A DNA stretch of 10,563 bases from Candidatus Avipropionibacterium avicola (GTDB lineage: Bacteria > Actinomycetota > Actinomycetes > Propionibacteriales > Propionibacteriaceae), in NCBI GenBank assembly GCA_018715445.1, contig DVLP01000170.1, positions 1-10,563 of the forward strand, read 5' to 3'. Below, piece by piece: positions 5,742-10,563 of the stretch (the stretch's first letter is position 1; the number at the start of each line of letters is the position of its first letter). A program made the position numbers and the translations under genes. The notes beneath the pieces are model-generated. The model was not told where the DNA came from. It searched no databases and was given only the letters and a program-made list of their open reading frames with translations.

Positions 5742-6680
5742 TCAGTTGCGGGTGACCTCGAGCTCGGACCGCAACAACCGCCCGACCGCGCTGAGCGCGG
5801 CCGTACCGTCGGTGAACTGCCCGGAGCGGGGTACGGCGAGCAGGGCTGCCGACCAGGGGATCGGTGCATCGCGCACCATCGCCAGTTGGCGCACCAGGTA
5901 GCCACCGTCCGGGTCGGGACCCCAGCCACCCTTCACCACCGTGGCCGGCTCGTCGTCGCCGTCCCACAGGCCCCACTGCTGGTTCTGCGCGACCGCGGCC
6001 ATCTCGGCGGTCACGGCCTTGCCGTGGGCCAGGGATCGCAGAGCCAACCCGAATCGGGCCTGGTCGGCCAGCCGCCACGTCGTCTGACCGAAGATCGAGT
6101 ACCCGGGGCGGGATCGCCGATGCGGCACCGTGGTCCGGCGGTCACCGGAGCGACGCAACACCGTGGTCACCGCCTTTGCGGCGCGGGTGGCATCGGGCCA
6201 CAGGGCCCACAACTGCTCGGCGGCGTCGTTGTCGGAGCGGCGCAGGGCCCGGCGGACCAAGGCCTCGGTGACCGCGCCGGGTCGGTGGGCCAACGCGGCC
6301 AGGGCGAGCGGGACCTTGCTGGTGGACCAGGCCGGTCCGGTGTGCGGGTGCCCGATCGTGGTGACGCGGTCACCGACGGCAACCGCCACGGCCAGTCGGG
6401 CGCCACGGTCCTCGGCGAGCCCGTCCAGGGCACGGGCCAGCTCTCTCAGGTTGGTCCTCGGCGTCGACTTCGTGGTCGGCGTCGTGGGCGGTTTCGTGGT
6501 CGGTGCTGACGGTTGGCTCGGCGAGGGGCTGGTACGGGTCGGTGCGGGTCCCGGTGTGCGGGTCCTGGTGATCGGCGGCGGTTCGCTGGTGGTCACGCAA
6601 CCCCCGAGCAGACCGGTGCCGAGCAGGACGGTGGCGCCGACCACGGGGGAGTGGGTCAGCACCCGGCGGCGGGACAACAC
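5742..6680 (-). CDS. Putative lipoprotein, beta-lactamase/transpeptidase-fold serine hydrolase
   Basis: A 312-residue exported protein. The N-terminus SRRRV, a hydrophobic stretch (12-25) and the lipobox LGGC (C28) predict a lipid-anchored protein, possibly Tat-exported because of the arginines. A Thr/Pro/Ser linker (about 32-76) leads to a domain with the active-site motifs of the penicillin-binding/beta-lactamase fold: STSK (S119 nucleophile, K122), SDN (149-151) and KGG (250-252) where KTG is usual. No clear ExxLN motif is seen between SDN and KGG, so an efficient class A beta-lactamase is unlikely. A cell-wall peptidase/transpeptidase-like enzyme, or a serine hydrolase of unknown substrate, fits better. 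The GTG at 6678-6680 opens the ORF but has only a weak ribosome site (GGTGGG). It converges with the VWA operon, with no clear terminator between them, and diverges from the zinc-ribbon gene. Confidence 0.8.
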   Translation of the reverse strand: MLSRRRVLTHSPVVGATVLLGTGLLGGCVTTSEPPPITRTRTPGPAPTRTSPSPSQPSAPTTKPPTTPTTKSTPRTNLRELARALDGLAEDRGARLAVAVAVGDRVTTIGHPHTGPAWSTSKVPLALAALAHRPGAVTEALVRRALRRSDNDAAEQLWALWPDATRAAKAVTTVLRRSGDRRTTVPHRRSRPGYSIFGQTTWRLADQARFGLALRSLAHGKAVTAEMAAVAQNQQWGLWDGDDEPATVVKGGWGPDPDGGYLVRQLAMVRDAPIPWSAALLAVPRSGQFTDGTAALSAVGRLLRSELEVTRN

Positions 6681-6712
6681 GGACCCACCATGTCACACGG
6701 GTGTTGTCGCCG

Positions 6713-6718
6713 TAGGAT
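6713..6718 (+). promoter_or_regulatory. Possible -10 box of the zinc-ribbon gene
   Basis: TAGGAT matches TANNNT and lies 37 bases before the start codon, so the transcript would begin near 6725 and include the GAGGAG ribosome site (6742-6747). The -35 position (about 6690-6695) is a weak match. The site lies in the 69-bp divergent gap, the only place a promoter for this gene could be. Confidence 0.35.
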
Positions 6719-6749
6719 GGCACGGTACCGAGGACCTGCATGAGGAGAC

Positions 6750-7619
6750 ATGGCCAACTGCCCCAACTGTGGTGCCGAACTGGCGCCCAGCGTGCTGTCG
6801 TGTGCGCGGTGTCGTATGCCGTTGCCGCCGACTCAGCCCGGATCGGGGCTGTGGGACCCCCAGTCCTCCGGGCTCTGGCAGACCCCGGCCGCACCCCAGG
6901 GCCAGCAGCCGCCGCCCGGGCCGATGCCGCAGTCCCAACCGTCGATGCCGTCGTCGCCGGCCAGGGGAGCCTCCCAGTACTCACCACAGTCGCAATACCC
7001 ACCACAGGCCCGGTACTCACCACAGCCACCACAACCGTCTCCCGGCACCGGCGGCGGTGCGTTCCTGCCTCCGGACGACCCGGAGGATGAACGGCAGCGC
7101 CGCAACCGCCGCAACACGATCACCCTGATCTCCCTGGCCGCCGGTGTGCTGCTGATCGCCCTGGTCAGCGGGATCGTGGTCGCGGTCTCCACCCTGTCGC
7201 CGAGCGAGTCGGCTGAGTCTGCCGTACCGCAGGCGCCGACCTCCGCTCCGGTGACCGAGGCACCCCCGCCGCCGGACCCGACCACCCCGCCGCCGAGCAC
7301 CGAGGCGCCGCCGACGTCGGCCAGTCCCAGCCGCCCGCCGAGCAGCAAGAAGCCGGAGAAGGGCCCCACCACCACGGCGAAGGGCACCAAGTGGTGCACC
7401 GACACCGTCGGCGTGCCCAAGTCGGGCACCACCTGCGAGTTCGCCGAGAAGGTCGCCGCCGCCGTCCGCAAGGCCGACCCCGATGCCGAGGAGTTCACCG
7501 TCGACGCCCACAGCCCCGTCACCAAGAAGGACTACACGATGTCCTGTGTCCGCAACAGCGTGTTGATCACCTGCACCGGAGGCAACAACGCCACGGTCTG
7601 GATCAAGGTGGGTGGTTGA
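6750..7619 (+). CDS. Zinc-ribbon membrane protein with extracytoplasmic Cys-rich actinobacterial domain
   Basis: A 289-residue single-pass protein of unknown function. Two CxxC pairs at the N-terminus (C4, C7, C18, C21) form a typical zinc ribbon. A Pro/Gln/Tyr/Ser-rich linker (about 25-105) follows, then a basic patch (RQRRNRR, 115-121) and one transmembrane helix (124-147), so the zinc ribbon is predicted inside. The outside part has a Pro/Thr/Ser linker (150-213) and a compact C-terminal domain (214-289) with four cysteines (C216, C229, C266, C275) and the segment CTGGNNATVWI. From memory, that segment type recurs at the ends of many actinobacterial membrane proteins. The four cysteines probably form two disulfides. 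The ATG at 6750 has GAGGAG just upstream, with short spacing. The downstream yggS start is one base past the stop, so the genes are coupled. No catalytic motif is seen; a sensor or scaffold role is a guess. Confidence 0.85.
   Translation: MANCPNCGAELAPSVLSCARCRMPLPPTQPGSGLWDPQSSGLWQTPAAPQGQQPPPGPMPQSQPSMPSSPARGASQYSPQSQYPPQARYSPQPPQPSPGTGGGAFLPPDDPEDERQRRNRRNTITLISLAAGVLLIALVSGIVVAVSTLSPSESAESAVPQAPTSAPVTEAPPPPDPTTPPPSTEAPPTSASPSRPPSSKKPEKGPTTTAKGTKWCTDTVGVPKSGTTCEFAEKVAAAVRKADPDAEEFTVDAHSPVTKKDYTMSCVRNSVLITCTGGNNATVWIKVGG
6975..7028 (+). repeat. Three tandem 18-bp units within the zinc-ribbon gene linker
   Basis: Units start at 6975, 6993 and 7011, and each encodes (Q/R)-Y-(S/P)-P-Q-X. The core TAC-YCA-CCACAG is nearly invariant. 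The codons TCA, CCA and CAA end in A, unlike the G/C-ending codons around them, which suggests copying of an ancestral unit rather than selection on codons. Confidence 0.7.
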
Positions 7620-7620
7620 G

Positions 7621-8349
7621 ATGACCGAGGCCAGCATCGAGCAGATCACGGCCAACCTGGCCTCCGTCCGGTCCCGGATGGCGGCCGCCTGTGAGCGGGC
7701 AGGACGCAGTCCGGACGAGGTCCGGCTGCTGCCGGTCTCCAAGACCTTCGGCTCCGACACGGTGCGCGCCGCCCATGCCGTCGGGATCCGGCTGTTGGGG
7801 GAGAACAAGGTCCAGGAGGTCCAGCAGAAGTACCGCGAGACCCATGAGGAGCTCCCTGACCTGGAGTGGGCGGTGATCGGGCACCTGCAGACCAACAAGG
7901 CCAAGGTGGTCGCCCAACTGGCCAGTGAGTTCCAGGCGCTGGACAGCCTGCGGTTGGCTGCGGAGCTCGACAAGCGGCTGCGCAACGCTGACCGCAGCCT
8001 GACGGTGCTGGTGCAGGTCAACTCCTCGGGCGAGGAGTCCAAGTACGGACTCGATCCCGAGCAGGTGCCGGCCTTTGCCGAGGAGATCGCCCAGTACGAC
8101 CGGCTGCGGGTCTCGGGCCTGATGACGCTGGCGGTGAACAGCCCGGACCTGACGATGGTCGCGGAGAACTTCACCGTGATGACCGAGCTGCAGGAACGGC
8201 TGCGCTCCAGTGGCGCGCCGGGCACCTGGGACGACCTGTCGATGGGGATGTCCAACGACTTCGAGCTCGCCATCGAGCACGGCGCGACCACGGTCCGCGT
8301 CGGGACCGCCATCTTCGGGACCCGTCCGGGGCCCGACGTGTGGTGGTGA
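7621..8349 (+). CDS. yggS: YggS/PROSC-family pyridoxal-phosphate homeostasis protein
   Basis: A 242-residue member of the YggS (PLPBP) family, single-domain TIM-barrel proteins that bind PLP and balance B6 vitamers and amino-acid pools in the cytoplasm without known catalytic activity. Visible landmarks are LLPVSKTF with the PLP lysine K41, GENKVQE (60-66), IGHLQTNK (87-94), VNSSGEESKYG (133-143), GLMTL (166-170), and the phosphate-binding end SMGMSNDF...TTVRVGTAIFG (207-233). Length and all family blocks are normal. The ATG at 7621 was chosen over the GTG at 7612 because GGTGG (7611-7615) gives a five-base spacing and family proteins start about 35-40 residues before the lysine. It follows the zinc-ribbon gene by one base. 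In many actinobacteria yggS lies in the ftsZ-sepF cell-division cluster; here it does not. Confidence 0.95.
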   Translation: MTEASIEQITANLASVRSRMAAACERAGRSPDEVRLLPVSKTFGSDTVRAAHAVGIRLLGENKVQEVQQKYRETHEELPDLEWAVIGHLQTNKAKVVAQLASEFQALDSLRLAAELDKRLRNADRSLTVLVQVNSSGEESKYGLDPEQVPAFAEEIAQYDRLRVSGLMTLAVNSPDLTMVAENFTVMTELQERLRSSGAPGTWDDLSMGMSNDFELAIEHGATTVRVGTAIFGTRPGPDVWW

Positions 8350-8353
8350 GCCG

Positions 8354-8359
8354 TAGCAT
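8354..8359 (+). promoter_or_regulatory. Possible -10 box for a leaderless S9 peptidase transcript
   Basis: TAGCAT fits TANNNT and ends eight bases before the ATG at 8368, which would put transcription start at or next to the start codon. No ribosome-binding sequence is seen before this ATG, unlike the neighbouring genes. The -35 region falls within the end of yggS and is not recognisable. Confidence 0.4.
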
Positions 8360-8367
8360 CTGCTCCC

Positions 8368-10341
8368 ATGACCCATCCGTACGGAAGCTGGCCCTCACCC
8401 CTGACCGCTGAGGCGGTCGTCGCCGGACAACGTCGCCTGGCCGACGTCCAGCTCGCCGCCGGGCAACTGTGGTGGACCCACGCCGACCCGAGCGACGGTG
8501 GCCGGATCACCCTGTGGCGCCGTCCGGTCGACGGCGCTGACGTCGGGGGCACCGGCGCGGCGGTGGAGGTCACTCCACAGCACTACGTGCGCACCAGCGT
8601 CCACGAGTACGGCGGGGGCGCCTGGTCCGTGGCCGTCGACGACCAAGGACAGGCGGTGGTCGCCTGGTCGAGTTGGCCCGAGCACCAGGTGTGGGTGCAG
8701 GTCGGCGACCAGGAACCGAGGGCGATCACTCCCGACGGAGCCAGCCCGTACCGCTACGCGGGTCTACGGGTCTGCCCCGACGCCGGGATGGTGCTGGCGA
8801 TCCGGGAGGACCACGGCGACCCCGATCAGGAACCGGTCAACTGCATCGTCGCGCTGGCGATGCACGGTTCGGGCGAACACGCCGGGACCGTGCTCGCCGA
8901 GGGCGCCGACTTCTACGCCTCGGCCGAGCTCGCGCCGGGCGGACGGCTGGCCTGGATCGAGTGGGACCATCCCGCGATGCCGTGGGACCACACCCGACTG
9001 ATGACCGGGACCATCGACCCGGCCGCGGCCGCACCGGCCAGCGAGGTCCAGGTCCTGCTGGACGATCCGCAGACCTCGGTGCTCCATCCACTGTGGCTCG
9101 ACGACGGCGACACCCTGCTGGTCAGCCACGACCGGGACGGGTGGTGGCAACTCCACACCGTCGAGGTGGCCACCGGTCAGCAGCGCCGGGTGTGGGACGG
9201 ACCCCACGACATCTGCGCGCCGATGTGGACCTTGGCGCCACCGCCGTACGCGTTGGATGCCGATGCGGTGGTCGCGGCCTGGTTCGTCGACGGTCGCCGC
9301 CAACTCGGCCGGGTCGCGCTCGACGGCTCGGGGGTGCAGCCGATCGGCGAGCCGCTGGCCGATGTCGAGGCGATCGCGGCCGGGCCCGAAGGCGTCGCCG
9401 CCCTGGTCGGGCACGCTGGCGCACCGGCCGAGATCGTGGTGCTCGACCCGGACACCGACCCCGGATGGCGACCCCTGGTGCTGGCCAGCGAGGACGTGCC
9501 GGACCCCGACTGGATCTCGGTCGCCGAGTCGATCTGGTGGGAGGGTGACCAGGGGCCGGTGCAGGGGTGGTGGTACCCGCCGACCCATCCGTTGATCGAC
9601 GGACCCGAGGACGAGTTGCCGCCGTTGATCGTCAAGTCCCACGGTGGACCCACCTCGATGTCGCGGCCGGTGCACTCCGCTGCGACCCAGTACTGGACCA
9701 GCCGTGGCTACGGCGTGCTGGACGTGAACTACGGCGGATCGAGCGGGTTCGGCCGTGAGTACCGACAGCGGTTGGCCGGGCAGTGGGGCCTGGTCGATGT
9801 CGCTGACTGCATCGGTGGTGCCAGGGCGCTGGCGCAGCAGGGACTGGTCGACCCGAACCGCCTGGTGATCACCGGGGGCAGTGCCGGTGGATTCACCACC
9901 CTGGCCGCGCTCACCGCGAGCGAGGTCTTCGCTGCCGGGGTCAGCCTGTACGGCATCGGGGACCTGCGAGCGTTGGCCCGCGACACCCACAAGTTCGAGT
10001 CGCGCTACCTCGACGGCCTGGTGGGGCGCTGGCCCGAGGACGAGGCCGTCTACATCGAGCGGTCGCCGATCAGCCACGTCGACCGGCTCACCAGCCCGAT
10101 GTTGCTGTTGCAGGGCACCGAGGACAAGGTCGTACCGCCGTCCCAGGCCGAGACGATCGCCGACGCGGTCCGGGCCAAGGGCCTGCCGGTGGCCCTGATC
10201 ATGTACGAGGGGGAGGGGCACGGCTTTCGTCGGGCCGAGTCGGTGATCAGCCAACTGCAGGCCACCGAGTCGTTCTGTGCCCAGGTGCTGGGCTTCACCC
10301 CGGCCGAGAACGTGGCGGTCCTGTCGATCGAGAACCTGTGA
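8368..10341 (+). CDS. S9-family serine peptidase (prolyl-oligopeptidase/acylaminoacyl-peptidase type)
   Basis: A 657-residue peptidase with a beta-propeller-like first half (residues about 1-380, with repeated W/D-rich strands such as PLWLDDGDTLLVSHD) and a C-terminal alpha/beta-hydrolase domain (about 395-645). The catalytic triad is visible: S505 in GGSAGG, D586 in GTEDKVVP and H618 in GEGHGF. HGGP (425-428) and NYGGSSGFG (454-462) are the usual oxyanion and substrate-pocket segments of S9C-like enzymes. No signal peptide is present, so it should act in the cytoplasm, trimming small peptides. The size is normal for the family. The ATG at 8368 gives an N-terminus (PYGSWPSPLT) typical of these enzymes. 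A ribosome site is missing, but a -10-like box fits a leaderless start. The stop overlaps the next gene's GTG (GTGA). The cleavage preference cannot be read from sequence. Confidence 0.93.
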   Translation: MTHPYGSWPSPLTAEAVVAGQRRLADVQLAAGQLWWTHADPSDGGRITLWRRPVDGADVGGTGAAVEVTPQHYVRTSVHEYGGGAWSVAVDDQGQAVVAWSSWPEHQVWVQVGDQEPRAITPDGASPYRYAGLRVCPDAGMVLAIREDHGDPDQEPVNCIVALAMHGSGEHAGTVLAEGADFYASAELAPGGRLAWIEWDHPAMPWDHTRLMTGTIDPAAAAPASEVQVLLDDPQTSVLHPLWLDDGDTLLVSHDRDGWWQLHTVEVATGQQRRVWDGPHDICAPMWTLAPPPYALDADAVVAAWFVDGRRQLGRVALDGSGVQPIGEPLADVEAIAAGPEGVAALVGHAGAPAEIVVLDPDTDPGWRPLVLASEDVPDPDWISVAESIWWEGDQGPVQGWWYPPTHPLIDGPEDELPPLIVKSHGGPTSMSRPVHSAATQYWTSRGYGVLDVNYGGSSGFGREYRQRLAGQWGLVDVADCIGGARALAQQGLVDPNRLVITGGSAGGFTTLAALTASEVFAAGVSLYGIGDLRALARDTHKFESRYLDGLVGRWPEDEAVYIERSPISHVDRLTSPMLLLQGTEDKVVPPSQAETIADAVRAKGLPVALIMYEGEGHGFRRAESVISQLQATESFCAQVLGFTPAENVAVLSIENL

Positions 10342-10563
10342 CCGACACCCCGGTGCTGCTGGGTTGCTCCCACGGCACCGCCTCGCCGGCCGGGCAGGCG
10401 GCGGTGTCCGCCCTGGTGCGGGCCGTGGCCCGAGCCCACCCGGAGGTGGAGGTCGGCCAAGGTTTCGTCGACGTCGAGGCCCCGGACGTCGCGACCGCGC
10501 TCGCCGCACGGGCGGGGCGGGCGGTCCGGGTGCTGCCGTTGCTGCTCTCGGCCGGCTACCACG
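10338..10563 (+). CDS. CbiX/SirB-like sirohydrochlorin chelatase family protein (partial, 3' end outside window)
   Basis: The first 75 codons are present. LLGCSHGTASPAG at the N-terminus carries the metal-binding histidine motif (H12 in SHGT), and LPLLLSAGYH (66-75) ends in the second motif of class II chelatases of the CbiX/SirB family. These insert Co or Fe (some other metals) into sirohydrochlorin for cobalamin or siroheme synthesis. FVDVEAPDVATAL (46-58) matches the conserved third strand and helix. The GTG at 10338-10340 overlaps the peptidase stop by four bases (GTGA), with a weak GAG upstream (10330-10332), so translation is probably coupled. The right edge cuts the gene. Which metal it inserts, and whether nearby genes are cobalamin or siroheme genes, is not visible. 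Confidence 0.8.
   Translation, partial: MTDTPVLLGCSHGTASPAGQAAVSALVRAVARAHPEVEVGQGFVDVEAPDVATALAARAGRAVRVLPLLLSAGYH

Noticed and set aside
5742..6680. Antibiotic-resistance class A beta-lactamase
   Set aside because: KTG is replaced by KGG and no deacylating Glu motif is visible, so the resistance label is not supported.
8764..10509. A 581-codon minus-strand open frame
   Set aside because: It is antisense to the S9 peptidase, whose catalytic triad is intact, and shows no family motifs.
1..10563. Phage defence island, mobile element or CRISPR array
   Set aside because: No integrase, transposase, nuclease, toxin or regular direct repeats with spacers were seen; the MoxR-VWA cluster here matches the chromosomal DUF58/Bat type rather than a known defence layout.

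Overview
The window is high-GC DNA (about two thirds G+C by eye). Its GTG starts, strong third-position G/C bias, GAGG-type ribosome sites and gene families (actinobacterial MoxR/DUF58/VWA cluster, zinc-ribbon/Cys-domain membrane protein, TANNNT-type -10 boxes) point to an actinomycete chromosome. A propionibacterial relative is possible, but that is only an impression. There are no rRNA or tRNA genes, insertion sequences or CRISPR arrays, and nothing looks recently transferred.

Left part (1-1213, minus strand): a two-gene unit. The first gene encodes a membrane protein whose cytoplasmic part looks like a shrunken, catalytically dead Ser/Thr-kinase N-lobe, followed by one transmembrane helix and a Ser/Gly/Pro/Glu-rich external tail. 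Ten bases after its stop codon comes a Cof-type HAD phosphatase gene that runs off the left edge.

Centre left (1214-5726, plus strand): a 210-bp divergent intergenic region with a perfect 8-bp hairpin leads into a tight four-gene operon. It encodes a MoxR-type AAA+ ATPase with a long Pro/Gln/Gly tail, a DUF58 protein, and two paralogous membrane-anchored von Willebrand A (VWA) proteins of the BatA/BatB type with intact MIDAS metal sites. All junctions overlap or nearly overlap. In known MoxR systems the cytoplasmic ATPase acts as a chaperone-like machine on VWA partners. Charge distribution here suggests the two VWA domains lie outside the membrane, so DUF58 would be the cytoplasmic partner. 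This cluster with its head-to-head pseudokinase is the most interesting part of the window.

Centre right (5727-8349): a convergent lipoprotein gene (minus strand) encodes a beta-lactamase-fold serine hydrolase with SxxK and SDN motifs, but KGG instead of KTG. Divergent from it, a plus-strand gene encodes a zinc-ribbon/TM/external Cys-domain protein, followed one base later by a YggS-family PLP-homeostasis gene.

Right part (8350-10563, plus strand): an S9-family (prolyl-oligopeptidase-like) cytoplasmic serine peptidase, probably read from a leaderless transcript, overlaps a CbiX/sirohydrochlorin-chelatase-like gene that is cut by the right edge. Apart from the 210-bp region at 1214-1423, no gene-free stretch exceeds about 70 bases.
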